A DNA stretch of 64,000 bases from Kordia sp. SMS9 (GCF_003352465.1 NZ_CP031153.1:5233501-5297500), one strand, 5' to 3'. Numbered from the stretch's first letter, positions 28,671 to 36,977 are shown. Numbers and translations are program-made. Notes: generated from the letters alone by a model not told the origin.

Positions 28671-31600
28671 AGTAACTTCAAAGCTTGTTGTGGTAGCACA
28701 TATATTTGTAACATCTGTACTCGTTACGCTTACATATATTATGTCTGTTGAGTGCGCAGTTGAATTTGTATATGCATTAGGGTTTGGTATTGGATTTATG
28801 TTTGCACTAGCATCTGCTTGACTTGTATGAAAATTGATATTGACAAGTGTTGGATCTTGAGTATCTAAAATTATTGGAATTTGTGTAGTTAAGTCAAAAG
28901 TTTCAAAACCATCATTTGTAAGATCGTCACAAACCACTATGTTTCCAGGCTCTACTGCCGTTGGTTGATAATCTACACAGATTTCAAAACTTGTTGTATC
29001 ATCACATAATGGATTGGCATTGTTTACAATACGCACAAATATCATTTCACATGCTGCCATATTGTTATATGGACTAGGCAATGGATTAGCACCTGAATCA
29101 GCATCTGGTTGGGATAAGTGATATGTGACTGAAAATAGTCCTGGATTTTGAGTTCCTAACACTTGTGCGTCTAATGCTACTAAATTGAAAGGTGCTGTTT
29201 CATCATTGGAATCATCATCACATACCGTAATGTTTGCAACAGTGTTTGCAATTGGTGAAGCATTTACTACGACATTGAATTGAACCGTAGACACACAGTT
29301 TGTTGTATTGTCTTCAATTCTTACTACAATTGGATCTGTTTGATTGTTATTTGAATATGTAGCAGGTGTAGGTAATGGATTTACATTTGCATTTGCATCA
29401 ACTGCATTCGCGTGAAAGCTTATGGTAAAGTCTGTTGGGTTTTGCGTTCCTAGAATGATAGGAATTTGTGTGTTTAGATTAAAAACTTCCACACCATCAT
29501 TGGAAAGGTCATCACATACTACCATATCTAGCGGCGTGATCAAAGTCGGTTCTGGATTTAATATTAAATCGAAAGAAGTTACCGCAAAACACGTGGCACT
29601 GGCATTATCTTGTACTCTAATATAGATATCGTCTATTGGTGCTGTTGTATTTGTGTACAAACATGGTATCGGATTTACATTGTTGTCTGCATCAGCTTGA
29701 GTATCGTGAAATGTTACCGTATATTCTGCTGAATTTTGTGTCCCTAAGGCTAAAGCTGCTTGGGCACACATATCAAATTCTTCTACTCCATCATTTCCAA
29801 TGTCACAAAGCACTATATCTGGTACTGTATTTGCGGTTGTGTTTCCAATATTGATTGTGAATGATTCTGTCTGAAAACAATCAACAGCAGTAGTTCCTGT
29901 ATATGATATTCTTACATAAATGACCTCACCATCAGTCGCCGTGTATGATTGTGCTTGTGCAAGCGTAAGTGCATTGACACCTGCATCAGCGTCAGCTTGC
30001 GATAAGTGATAGGTAACTTCTATATTGGTAGTATCTGCAATTGGCGCCAATACTTGTGCTGTATTTACTGTCAAGTCAAACACACTCGTTGTATTGTTAG
30101 AACAATCTGCCAAGTTTGAAGCTGGTCCGTTGTTTATTTCAGGAGCCACATCAATACATACCGTTTCAGAATAGGTACATCCTAAATCATCTAAAACTTC
30201 ATAGGTATAGCAGTGTTGCCCTGGTGTTGTTGGTTGTACCGTAATTACGTTTCCGGTAGTATTTGTTATGGAAGCATCTGGCAACCAAGCTTCTGCATCA
30301 ATTACAGGTGTAAATGACTCGTCTGCTGGCAGAATTGCGGGATCGAAATCTAAATTCCAACTAAAAATGTACCCATTATCAATTCCGATATTATCGGTCA
30401 CTCGAATTGTCCAGTTACCATTTAACGGACTTCCAATTAAATCATCAAAACCGTTTGAATCTATTGGTAAGTATGTTCCAGGCCGCCACGAATCCCCTGG
30501 CGGATTGGAACCAGCAATAATTGTTGGTGCATCTTGCAAAAAGACTGTTCCTGATAAAGAAAAACAGTAATCAGCTCCTACTCCAGGTGCATTACTGTTG
30601 TCATCATTAGCACCTCCAAAATAAGTTCCAAATCCTGCTTGTGTGAACAATTCAGCTTCTTGCCCATTAGGACTGATGATAGAGATATCTAAATCTCCCG
30701 AATAGGAATGTTCAATATTTAAACAGATTTGTAATATTTCTGATCCTGCTGTTAATACTTGATCTGAATCAAAACAATCTACTGGAATAGAGGTTTCATA
30801 CGATACTCCATTTCCATCTGGTAAAAACGTTTGCCCACTTACAGGCGGCGTACATTCTACTATGTATGGTGTTGGCGCTACAACGCCTGGAATGGTTGTG
30901 CTTTCTCCAAAACATATAAAAGGTTCTGTTGGTGTAGTGCCAGTAAAGTCTGGTGTCGTGGACACACGTACTACTTGATTGATTAAGTTATCGTTGGTAC
31001 AACTATTTGTATCCGTCACGGTTAAATTTACAATATATGCTCCTGGATTAGGATATGTATGTGTTACAGATTCGCCAAAGGCAGAATTTCCATCTCCAAA
31101 ATCCCATTGATATTGTGCGCCTGTTCCATCTGAACTAAAGGTAGCACTTCCGTTGAATGTTACAGAATCACCTTGACAAATTTCTATATTGTTACTAGCA
31201 TCTGCCGCTGGCACGGAAGAATCTAACTGAGAATTGATTGTTTGACATGGCGTTACACAAGAAATGGCAGCTTCCCAGCCAGTGTTTACGCCTCCTGCAT
31301 CTGAGACAAACTCTATCGTAACACATCCTGATACGTTATCGTTGGTTGCAATTACGATGCCTGGTGATGTGGTGCCTGTAAATGCGCCAAATAGTGGTGC
31401 AGCTGTACTATCACCATTGTAAAGTGTCAAAAAATCACTCATATCTTGCAATGAGAATGCTGTAAAATCCAATTGCACTTTATCACCTGCATTGATTGGA
31501 CATATCGTCATTACAATATTTTCATTGTTTGAATATTGCCCTGGTACAGCATTACCTCCTGTATCTAAAAACGTACCTTGACATATAGTGAAGGTTCCAT

Positions 31601-31673
31601 TTTCAATAAGGACATCTTGTCCAAAACAAAAGAGTGGTGCACTAATAAGAAGTAAGAGAACTAATTTTTTCAT
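24030..31673 (-). CDS. Giant T9SS type B secreted repeat protein, 2547 residues (CUB, PKD and P-domain N-terminus)
   Basis: Residues 1-18 are a signal peptide (MKKLVLLLLISAPLFCFG). Then come a CUB-like domain (about 25-140; LTLYNGDS, TIEFVSDAGG), a PKD domain (about 160-240; YQWDFGDGNSAF, VTHTYPNPG) and a P/proprotein-convertase-like domain (about 275-450; HSYSGDLDISIISPNG, GNWTIRVTD). About 18 repeats of about 85 residues follow, of the same type as in the neighbouring giant gene, then Ig-like and SprB-like segments and an identical type B sorting domain. The last 1547 residues or so match the neighbour. The gene at 31689-32126 lies 15 bp upstream and is probably in the same operon. Likely a cell-surface or gliding-related adhesin; no catalytic residues seen. 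Confidence 0.9.
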   Translation of the reverse strand: MKKLVLLLLISAPLFCFGQDVLIENGTFTICQGTFLDTGGNAVPGQYSNNENIVMTICPINAGDKVQLDFTAFSLQDMSDFLTLYNGDSTAAPLFGAFTGTTSPGIVIATNDNVSGCVTIEFVSDAGGVNTGWEAAISCVTPCQTINSQLDSSVPAADASNNIEICQGDSVTFNGSATFSSDGTGAQYQWDFGDGNSAFGESVTHTYPNPGAYIVNLTVTDTNSCTNDNLINQVVRVSTTPDFTGTTPTEPFICFGESTTIPGVVAPTPYIVECTPPVSGQTFLPDGNGVSYETSIPVDCFDSDQVLTAGSEILQICLNIEHSYSGDLDISIISPNGQEAELFTQAGFGTYFGGANDDNSNAPGVGADYCFSLSGTVFLQDAPTIIAGSNPPGDSWRPGTYLPIDSNGFDDLIGSPLNGNWTIRVTDNIGIDNGYIFSWNLDFDPAILPADESFTPVIDAEAWLPDASITNTTGNVITVQPTTPGQHCYTYEVLDDLGCTYSETVCIDVAPEINNGPASNLADCSNNTTSVFDLTVNTAQVLAPIADTTNIEVTYHLSQADADAGVNALTLAQAQSYTATDGEVIYVRISYTGTTAVDCFQTESFTINIGNTTANTVPDIVLCDIGNDGVEEFDMCAQAALALGTQNSAEYTVTFHDTQADADNNVNPIPCLYTNTTAPIDDIYIRVQDNASATCFAVTSFDLILNPEPTLITPLDMVVCDDLSNDGVEVFNLNTQIPIILGTQNPTDFTISFHANAVDANANVNPLPTPATYSNNNQTDPIVVRIEDNTTNCVSTVQFNVVVNASPIANTVANITVCDDDSNDETAPFNLVALDAQVLGTQNPGLFSVTYHLSQPDADSGANPLPSPYNNMAACEMIFVRIVNNANPLCDDTTSFEICVDYQPTAVEPGNIVVCDDLTNDGFETFDLTTQIPIILDTQDPTLVNINFHTSQADASANINPIPNPNAYTNSTAHSTDIIYVSVTSTDVTNICATTTSFEVTVNDLPVAIIPTTLEECDDDTDGFVGFTLTEADAEILGGQTSTDPMTITYHVDMADAMSGANSLSSSYVNATANMDTVFIRIVNNVTGCINTSTLGLQVNPAITATSPANYSVCDDTNGNDTDDLGTFDLSTLDAQVLGALAGTATATYYETEALAIAGDPATALPTTYTTTTPLIQFIFVRVTDNITGCFDVVQATLITDPLPNLDNIPPMIACDFNNPGDGEEAFDLTQHTTVVANGQVGLTISYHETPTDAEQDLNPITNVAAGATDDIIYVRAVNPLGCVQTGSFVLRVDPLPVFAVPTVLEACDDETADGVAPTDLTVKNDEITIGNPDLNVSYHLTSADADTDMNALMMPYENVGTPTMYSVFVRVEDINTGCHVVTQLTVNINDTPAVFPATPLEYCDTDNDGIGIFNVRDSESEITGGVLPGQVTVTYHETPDDADSNVNALADVYSNITPYNQTLYVRVENVLTGCYNVVSLDLIVHDSPEIAALDAISLSECDDDTNDQIAQFDLTEAEVDILNGEDPTTHIVRYYNTQANAIAGTPTGEINNVNAYSNIPPSPQLIWVRVEDQVTGCFSITNLTLIVDVPPALTQLPNIELCDAITLGDGIEVFDLTALAEDLLNNATGISLDYYATLADLTSDTPITNPEAYANTIINVQTIWVRATDDNTGCQSTISFNISVNPLPSPTLDPNGMLLAETCDDDNDGFVATDLAALVAAIINNEPDVIYTFHETETDANNNINALSSPYTNIIMDSQTIYVLATNTVTGCFTVTPLQINIIPIPIVPIEIEDLEVCDAADSLDGIAMFDLTQTQAEIFAAQDTSNLTLTYHESEQDAIDDLSPIVNLTDYINITPNQQTIWVRLEDNTTACYAIGSFDLLVVPPPVIVTPQPFSLCDDLESGDESDEISTFDLTDKYDEITNGDTSLTLTYYASDADFAAAIPIGDPTAYQNTINLQEIIIVATNAAGCTTDTRMLLRVLPIPTPNTMPTPLEACDDDTDGDATNGILLFDLTQAQAEIVNNEGNVTVSYHTTEVDAAANTNPIVDPTMFAVDMATANENGQVIIYVRVQSDIQIDSNMEPCYKVVELPVIVHPLPALTSMTFSYIFCEYDTDNVGQFIWDDVTTSLDLLTAPQMLADFTITYHPTAADALAGTAALVDGYENMGEPDTVFIRVENTATGCFNSNNIASVDLTVEPIPTATAPTTYQECATDESNQLIATFDLTSLDATIIGGQLNMEVSYYTTAADAADDINAIVDPTMYINSEDVDSLMLFARVRQTITGCLSDPVMVSLQVNPLPVFTLPADDILCVDATTGTTDEGPMIGVDLGAGYTYLWNTPNGIENTPTVAVTTAGTYSLVITDANFPETNCSYSDSVTYEASSAPATLDIQITTPAFADTHNVIATATGGSGIYEYQLDDGGWQGLGEFFDLTPGEHTVTVRDTNGCGELIRTFELIDYMEFFTPNGDEYNPTWNIIGLRNQPGAKIYIFDRYGKLLKQISPAGQGWDGTFNGSPMPSQDYWFRVEYVDPFDGTPKEFINHFTLKR

Positions 31674-31688
31674 CTCTATGGTTTGGTT

Positions 31689-32126
31689 TTAGAGTTTAGG
31701 TTGTGGTCTAATGATTAGGATATAATCTGTATTGTCTATTTCGTACATTCTGAAGGAATTCGCATCAAAGAATACAAGTTTATATTTTAAAGGATTGAAA
31801 TTGTTAATATGAAACGAAAAGTCATGCTTCAAATCGCTATTGTATGTATCTAACATTCCCTGCGCGGTGATTTTCGGTAGTTTTTTTCCTTGAACTTTAG
31901 ACTTTCTAGCGATCTCCATCCGTTCTAAAATGAGCTTCTTAAAGGCTGTATATAGATTCTTATTAGAAAAGATTACTTTTTGAGCTTGGTCTCCATAAAC
32001 CTCATTGATGAAATTGTCTACTTGATGCTCTTTAAACTTGTACGAATCCTTATAAGTTTGGGCATTGATACAAAGCCCTAAAAATAAGAACAGCATACAT
32101 ACATAGATTTTACGCATAATAGTCAT
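31689..32126 (-). CDS. Small secreted protein upstream of the giant gene, function unknown
   Basis: A 145-residue product with a signal peptide. ATG at 32117 (MRKIYVCMLFLFLGLCINAQ) gives a cleaner signal peptide than the first ATG at 32126. The mature part is basic and mixed helical/strand (KEHQVDNFINEVYGDQAQKV, then a hydrophobic end YILIIRPQPKL). I do not recognise a family. The 15 bp gap to the 2547-residue T9SS gene suggests one operon, so it may assist or accompany that protein. Confidence 0.65.
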   Translation of the reverse strand: MTIMRKIYVCMLFLFLGLCINAQTYKDSYKFKEHQVDNFINEVYGDQAQKVIFSNKNLYTAFKKLILERMEIARKSKVQGKKLPKITAQGMLDTYNSDLKHDFSFHINNFNPLKYKLVFFDANSFRMYEIDNTDYILIIRPQPKL

Positions 32127-32476
32127 GTTTGTATTCTAACATTTATTAATTTGAAAAAGAAGCATTTAAGTTTTCATTCACATAACGCCTCATTCCCTTT
32201 ATATTATATATAACAACAACGTCTATATAAATCCGACATTGTGTTAAAAAAATTATTTTGAATTGGGGAAAATTAAGAAAATTTTGTGATATTCATCATT
32301 CTTTAACACATTTATTTACGGTAGGTTCAATCAAATCATATACAATATTTAGCTATCTTTGCAGTCTTGTTAAATTTTGAAAAACAAAGTTTCAAATTAT
32401 TAGTATACCAAAGTTTTATATTTTAAATTATTGTTACTTGTTTGAACCTAGTTTTTTCTAAAGAAATACACAATCG
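32127..32476. other. Non-coding divergent region before folE
   Basis: About 350 bp of AT-rich DNA without a gene. It holds a candidate folE promoter at 32354-32361 and a spaced 9 bp inverted repeat (TGTGTTAAA at 32240-32248, TTTAACACA at 32302-32310) that could be an operator. Confidence 0.5.
32354..32361 (+). promoter_or_regulatory. Candidate -7 box for folE
   Basis: TATCTTTG, an exact TAnnTTTG match, 115 bp upstream of the folE start, implying a leader of about 110 bases. No clear TTTG -33 box at the right distance. Confidence 0.4.
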
Positions 32477-33157
32477 ATGAAAATAGATAAAGCGCTTGAA
32501 GAAGAAATACAAGCCTTAGGAGACGACCACATGATGACCTCTTATGATACGCCATTGCGTAAAGACGCTTTTGACTTGAGTGACGAAGAAAAAATGAATA
32601 GCATCCGTAAAGATGTTGCTAATATTATGCAAACTTTGGGACTGGATATGACTGACGACAGTCTCAGCGGAACACCGAATAGAGTTGCCAAAATGTTTGT
32701 AAAAGAAATTTTTGGCGGATTGCATCCTGATAGAAAACCAAAAGCTTCTACATTTGATAATAAGTATAAGTATAATGAAATGTTGGTAGAAAAGAACATT
32801 ACGGTCTACTCTACCTGCGAACATCATTTACTTCCTATTGTTGGAAGAGCGCATATTGCGTATATTTCCAATGGAAATGTCGTTGGACTTTCCAAAATGA
32901 ATCGTATTGTTGATTATTATGCAAAACGTCCGCAAGTACAGGAGCGTTTAACCATCCAAGTAGTGAGAGAATTGCAAAAAGTTCTCGGTACTGAAGATGT
33001 TGCCTGTGTTATTGATGCCAAACACTTATGTGTCAATTCGCGTGGAATCAGAGATATTGAAAGCAGTACGGTGACGGCAGAATTTGGCGGAAAATTTAAA
33101 AATGAAAAAACACGCTTAGAATTCCTAGATTATATTAAATTAGATACGAAATTTTAA
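32477..33157 (+). CDS. folE: GTP cyclohydrolase I
   Basis: A 226-residue cytoplasmic enzyme that converts GTP to 7,8-dihydroneopterin triphosphate, the first step of folate synthesis. The zinc and active-site motifs are intact: STCEHHLLPIVG (Cys and His ligands, about residues 112-123), GLSKMNRIVDYYAKRPQVQE, and CVIDAKHLCVNSRG (second Cys ligand). Length is normal. It supplies the pathway that folP later uses. cysS starts 23 bp downstream. Confidence 0.96.
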   Translation: MKIDKALEEEIQALGDDHMMTSYDTPLRKDAFDLSDEEKMNSIRKDVANIMQTLGLDMTDDSLSGTPNRVAKMFVKEIFGGLHPDRKPKASTFDNKYKYNEMLVEKNITVYSTCEHHLLPIVGRAHIAYISNGNVVGLSKMNRIVDYYAKRPQVQERLTIQVVRELQKVLGTEDVACVIDAKHLCVNSRGIRDIESSTVTAEFGGKFKNEKTRLEFLDYIKLDTKF

Positions 33158-33180
33158 ACCACAATTTTTTATCAAATCCC

Positions 33181-34665
33181 ATGAAATTATATCAAGAACA
33201 AGAACTTAAAATATACAACTCCCTTACCAATCAAAAAGAAGTATTTAAACCTATAAATGAAGGTCATGTGGGAATGTATGTGTGCGGCCCTACAGTGTAC
33301 AGCAATGTGCATTTAGGAAACGTACGTACGTTTATGTCGTTTGATATGATTTTTAGATATCTAAAACATCTCGGATATAAAGTTCGCTATGTGCGTAACA
33401 TTACCGATGTTGGGCATTTGGAAAATGATGCTGATGTTGGAGAAGATCGCATTGCCAAAAAAGCACGTTTGGAAGAGCTAGAACCTATGGAAATTGTACA
33501 ACGTTACACCGTAGATTTCCACACGATTCTACAAAAATTCAATTTTCATCCGCCAAGCATTGAACCGACAGCAACCGGACATATTATTCAACAAATTGAA
33601 ATTGTAAAGGATATTATGGACAAAGGTTTTGCGTATGAAGTGAATGGTTCTGTGTATTTTGATGTGCTAAAGTTCAATGAAACCCACGAATACGGAAAAT
33701 TGAGCAAACGCAAAGTAGAAGATTTAATTCACAATACACGTGTTTTAGATGGGCAGAGTGACAAAAAGAACCCACAAGATTTTGCCCTTTGGAAAAAAGC
33801 GGAAGAAAATCACATCATGCATTGGCCATCGCCTTGGAGCGAAGGTTTTCCTGGCTGGCATTTGGAATGTACAGCGATGAGTACAAAGTATTTAGGCGAT
33901 CATTTTGATATACACGGTGGCGGAATGGACTTAAAGTTTCCGCATCACGAATGTGAAATTGCACAAAATGAAGCGTCTAAAGGAACGTCGCCAGTAAATT
34001 ACTGGATGCATGCCAATATGTTGACGCTGAACAAAAAGAAAATGGCGAAATCGACAGGTAATAATATTTTACCTGGCGAAATTTTCTCTGGAGACAGCAA
34101 ACACTTATCTAAAGGATTTGCACCAAGTGTTGCCCGTTTCTTTATGATGCAAGCGCATTACAGAAGTATTCTCGATTTTAGCAATGATGCATTGTTAGCT
34201 TCTGAAAAAGGATTTTACAAACTCATGGAAGCTATGAAAACCTTGGATAGTTTGGAGCCTATGGGCGATAAAACTACGTTTAATCTTTCGGTGTGGAAAC
34301 GCAATTGCTACAATGCATTGAATGACGATTTTAATACACCCGTTTTAATTGCAGATTTGTTTGAAGCGGTCAAATTCATCAATCAGTTGAAAGATGGAAA
34401 AGCGACTGTTTTGCCAGAAATTTTGGCGGAATTGAAAAATTGCATGCATGCATTTGTCTTTGAAATTTTAGGACTAGAAGCACAAAACGGAACTGATGAT
34501 GATGGCGATGCGCTTTCTGGTGTTGTTGAATTGTTGATCAATTTGAGAAACGAGGCTCGTGCCAACAAAGACTTTGCGACTTCCGATAAAATTAGAGATG
34601 AATTATTAGCCTTAGGCATTCAGCTCAAAGACGGAAAAGAAGGTACTTCGTTTTCGCTTTCGTAG
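33181..34665 (+). CDS. cysS: Cysteinyl-tRNA synthetase
   Basis: A 494-residue class I synthetase. The zinc Cys and HIGH-like motif are in VCGPTVYSNVHLGNVR (about residues 33-48), the second zinc site in WHLECTAMS, and the KMSKS loop appears as KKMAKSTGN. Length and the C-terminal helical domain are normal. The stop is TAG (34663-34665), and the reading frame continues open into yidD without another stop. It is the second gene of a folE-cysS-yidD block. Confidence 0.96.
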   Translation: MKLYQEQELKIYNSLTNQKEVFKPINEGHVGMYVCGPTVYSNVHLGNVRTFMSFDMIFRYLKHLGYKVRYVRNITDVGHLENDADVGEDRIAKKARLEELEPMEIVQRYTVDFHTILQKFNFHPPSIEPTATGHIIQQIEIVKDIMDKGFAYEVNGSVYFDVLKFNETHEYGKLSKRKVEDLIHNTRVLDGQSDKKNPQDFALWKKAEENHIMHWPSPWSEGFPGWHLECTAMSTKYLGDHFDIHGGGMDLKFPHHECEIAQNEASKGTSPVNYWMHANMLTLNKKKMAKSTGNNILPGEIFSGDSKHLSKGFAPSVARFFMMQAHYRSILDFSNDALLASEKGFYKLMEAMKTLDSLEPMGDKTTFNLSVWKRNCYNALNDDFNTPVLIADLFEAVKFINQLKDGKATVLPEILAELKNCMHAFVFEILGLEAQNGTDDDGDALSGVVELLINLRNEARANKDFATSDKIRDELLALGIQLKDGKEGTSFSLS

Positions 34666-34686
34666 CTAACTTATAAAACGATCGTT

Positions 34687-34929
34687 ATTAAAAAGATACT
34701 CATATATCCTTTTTTACTCATCATCCGTTTTTACCAAGCGGCAATTTCTCCGTACACACCAGCAGCGTGTCGCTATACACCAACCTGTTCGCATTATACT
34801 GCGGAAGCATTGAAAAAACACGGTTTGTTTCGCGGTGGATGGTTAGCCATTAAACGCATATTTAGTTGTCATCCATATGGAGGAAGTGGCTATGATCCTG
34901 TACCAGACGAATTCCCGAAGAAAAAATAA
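34687..34929 (+). CDS. yidD: Membrane protein insertion efficiency factor YidD, non-standard start
   Basis: An 80-residue product with the full YidD signature: RFYQAAISPYTPAACRYTPT, CSHY, GWLAIKRIFSCHPYG and GSGYDPVPDEF. YidD is a small membrane-associated protein that helps YidC/Sec insert inner-membrane proteins. There is no ATG, GTG or TTG anywhere between the cysS stop and the conserved region in this frame. The frame runs from the codon after the cysS TAG. By comparison with the family start (M-K-K-I-L-I-Y-P-F), an ATT at 34687 is the likely start; ATC at 34681 is an alternative. lgt follows 144 bp downstream. Confidence 0.85.
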   Translation: MKKILIYPFLLIIRFYQAAISPYTPAACRYTPTCSHYTAEALKKHGLFRGGWLAIKRIFSCHPYGGSGYDPVPDEFPKKK

Positions 34930-35021
34930 TTTTTTTTATACCGTAAATACAGAATTTATATGTCCAAGTAGAGAATCAAAACAAGTTTCTCCAAAATAAC
35001 ATTCCTTTCACATTTCCATTC

Positions 35022-35051
35022 TTTGATTTCCGTTTGGTTTGTCTATATTTA
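35022..35051 (+). promoter_or_regulatory. Candidate promoter of lgt
   Basis: TTTG at 35022-35025, an 18 bp spacer, then TATATTTA at 35044-35051, one base off TAnnTTTG. It lies 22 bp upstream of the lgt start and is one of the better matches in the window to the Bacteroidota promoter. Confidence 0.55.
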
Positions 35052-35073
35052 CATTTTATAAATTATACCACTC

Positions 35074-35955
35074 ATGCACCTACTCAGCATCAACTGGAAT
35101 CCTAGCGAAATTTTATTTACTTTAGGTCCCATTCAAATTAGATATTACAGCTTAATGTTTATCATCGCATTTAGTTTGGGATACTACATTACGAAACGGA
35201 TTTATGACAATGAAGGCATTGAAATCAAATATTTGGATTCTTTGTTTATGTACGCGGTAGTAGCAACACTTTTAGGAGCGCGTTTGGGAGAAGTTTTCTT
35301 TTACAATTGGCCGTATTACCAAGATCATTTGATAGAGATTTTATTACCGATTAAGGAAGATGCAAATTCTACTTTATTTGGCTTCATTGATGGCTATAAA
35401 TTTACAGGATTTGCAGGTTTGGCAAGTCACGGAGCAGCCATTGGAATTATTGTTGCCATGTATTTGTATCGACGAAAATATCAATACAAATCGTTGCTGT
35501 GGATTTTAGATAGAATTGTCATTGCCGTAGCTATTGGTGGTGTTTTTGTGCGAATTGGAAACTTCTTCAATTCTGAAATTGTTGGAAAATATACAGGTTC
35601 GGATTTTGGTGTGGTTTTTTTAGGAAGAGGAGAAACACTACCACGACACCCTGCACAATTGTATGAGGCTTTTTGTTATGTGATTGTATTTGCCATTTTA
35701 TATTATACTTATTGGAAAACAGACAAGAAAAACAAAGAAGGATATATTTTTGGCTTGTTTTTAGTACTGCTTTGGACAGTTCGTTTCTTTGTAGAATTTG
35801 TAAAAAAAGCACAAATACAAGAACGTGAAGAATGGCTATTACTGACAGGACAATGGTTGAGCATTCCGTTTATTATTGCTGGATTGTATTTTATGTTTAG
35901 AAAGACCAACGATGCTGACACAAATGCGAAATCACCTAAAACCGTAGCTTCCTAA
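35074..35955 (+). CDS. lgt: Prolipoprotein diacylglyceryl transferase
   Basis: A 293-residue inner-membrane enzyme that transfers diacylglycerol from phosphatidylglycerol to the lipobox cysteine of prolipoproteins. Seven membrane helices are visible. Key motifs are GARLGEVFFY, the GLASHGAAIG loop that carries the essential His, GNFFNSEIVGKYT and PRHPAQLYEA. Its stop overlaps the start of the DUF192 lipoprotein gene by 1 bp, so the two are translationally coupled, and that product is itself a substrate. Confidence 0.95.
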   Translation: MHLLSINWNPSEILFTLGPIQIRYYSLMFIIAFSLGYYITKRIYDNEGIEIKYLDSLFMYAVVATLLGARLGEVFFYNWPYYQDHLIEILLPIKEDANSTLFGFIDGYKFTGFAGLASHGAAIGIIVAMYLYRRKYQYKSLLWILDRIVIAVAIGGVFVRIGNFFNSEIVGKYTGSDFGVVFLGRGETLPRHPAQLYEAFCYVIVFAILYYTYWKTDKKNKEGYIFGLFLVLLWTVRFFVEFVKKAQIQEREEWLLLTGQWLSIPFIIAGLYFMFRKTNDADTNAKSPKTVAS

Positions 35956-36434
35956 TGAAAAAGTTTTTTGTATTTCTTTTGGTAGCAACAACACTTGTTT
36001 CTTGCAAAGAATCTGCAAGCAACAAAACCGTTAAAACCGCTGACATCAAGTTTACCAAAGAAGGTGAATTGACACTTAGCAAAGCTGACGGAACTACAAT
36101 TGCAACCCTTAATATTGAGTTTGCTGAAACCAATTACGAACGCGAAACTGGATTGATGTATCGAAAGTCTATGGACAATAATCAAGCCATGCTTTTTATC
36201 TTTGACTCTTCCTTACCACGAAGTTTCTATATGAGAAATACGTACATTCCTTTAGATATTATTTATTTGGACGAACACAAAAAAATAGTCAGCATTCAGG
36301 AGAATGCACAACCTTTAAACGAAGAAGGATTGCCTTCTGAAAAACCTGCGATGTATGTATTGGAAGTCAACGCTGGTTTAACGGCGAAATGGTCGCTAGA
36401 AGCTGGTGATCGTATGACGTTTCAAAAGTTGTAA
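35955..36434 (+). CDS. DUF192 family lipoprotein
   Basis: A 159-residue predicted lipoprotein (lipobox LVSCKES, Cys16 or so). Residues about 45-155 form a DUF192 domain: ETNYERETGLMYRKSMDNN, AMLFIFD, SFYMRNTYIPLDIIYLD and GDRM are the conserved blocks. The domain is widespread and of unknown biochemical role. It shares one base with the lgt stop codon. Confidence 0.9.
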   Translation: MKKFFVFLLVATTLVSCKESASNKTVKTADIKFTKEGELTLSKADGTTIATLNIEFAETNYERETGLMYRKSMDNNQAMLFIFDSSLPRSFYMRNTYIPLDIIYLDEHKKIVSIQENAQPLNEEGLPSEKPAMYVLEVNAGLTAKWSLEAGDRMTFQKL

Positions 36435-36471
36435 CAATTGATCTTTTCTTAGTTTCATCAAAAATATATAG

Positions 36472-36741
36472 ATGAAAAAAGACCTTTCTTATAAGATTTC
36501 TTCGCTCATTTTTGGACTCGCCATTACGTTTGGCATTTTTCTTTTTGGAATGCTTGTAACTTTTATTTCCTACAATGAAACCACAGGTTTTATTGCTGCA
36601 TTCCTTCTATGTATCATGACTATATTGTTTATAATTCCCTATGCAAGATTCAAGTATGTAACGATCGGAATTTGTATTGGCTGGATGATTTTACTAGGCT
36701 TTTTAGGGTTTTCTTTGTATTCGCTTTCGCAACTTCATTAA
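36472..36741 (+). CDS. Small three-helix membrane protein, function unknown
   Basis: An 89-residue protein with hydrophobic segments at about 10-33, 38-58 and 62-84 and almost no soluble part. I recognise no family. It follows the DUF192 gene after 37 bp on the same strand and is probably the last gene of the lgt operon. Confidence 0.65.
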   Translation: MKKDLSYKISSLIFGLAITFGIFLFGMLVTFISYNETTGFIAAFLLCIMTILFIIPYARFKYVTIGICIGWMILLGFLGFSLYSLSQLH

Positions 36742-36879
36742 AATAAGCATAAAAATTACAGTTAGTTAATAGTTTGATTTTCTCGTAGTGCTATTTTATT
36801 TTTAAAAGTTACTTGGCGTCAGTGTTTGTAAAGATGCTACTATTCCTGCTAGTAATAATCACAAAGTAAACATCATAAA

Positions 36880-36947
36880 AAAAGAGGCTATCTTAAAAGT
36901 TACAATTTCGTCAAACCGAACTTGTAACTTTTAAGACAACCTCTTTT
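36880..36947. terminator. Long-stem bidirectional terminator
   Basis: The left arm AAAAGAGG...TCTTAAAAGTTACAA pairs with TTGTAACTTTTAAGA...CCTCTTTT over about 25 bp with small bulges. It sits between the lgt-operon end and the convergent secDF. The left arm recurs without a partner at 53451-53470. Confidence 0.88.
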
Positions 36948-36977
36948 GTATATCCAACAAAAGTGAATCTATCTAGA

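Noticed and set aside
17827..29854. Many plus-strand open frames inside the two giant genes, several in identical pairs
   Set aside because: They are antisense shadows of the repeats. The pairs are identical only because the giant genes are duplicated.
24030..31673. Possible CRISPR-like or satellite array from the regular repeats
   Set aside because: The repeats are about 255 bp coding units with an intact reading frame and diverged DNA, not short identical repeats with spacers.
32362..32476. Possible riboswitch in the roughly 110-base folE leader
   Set aside because: I found no conserved stem set or known aptamer core; the leader is plain AT-rich sequence.
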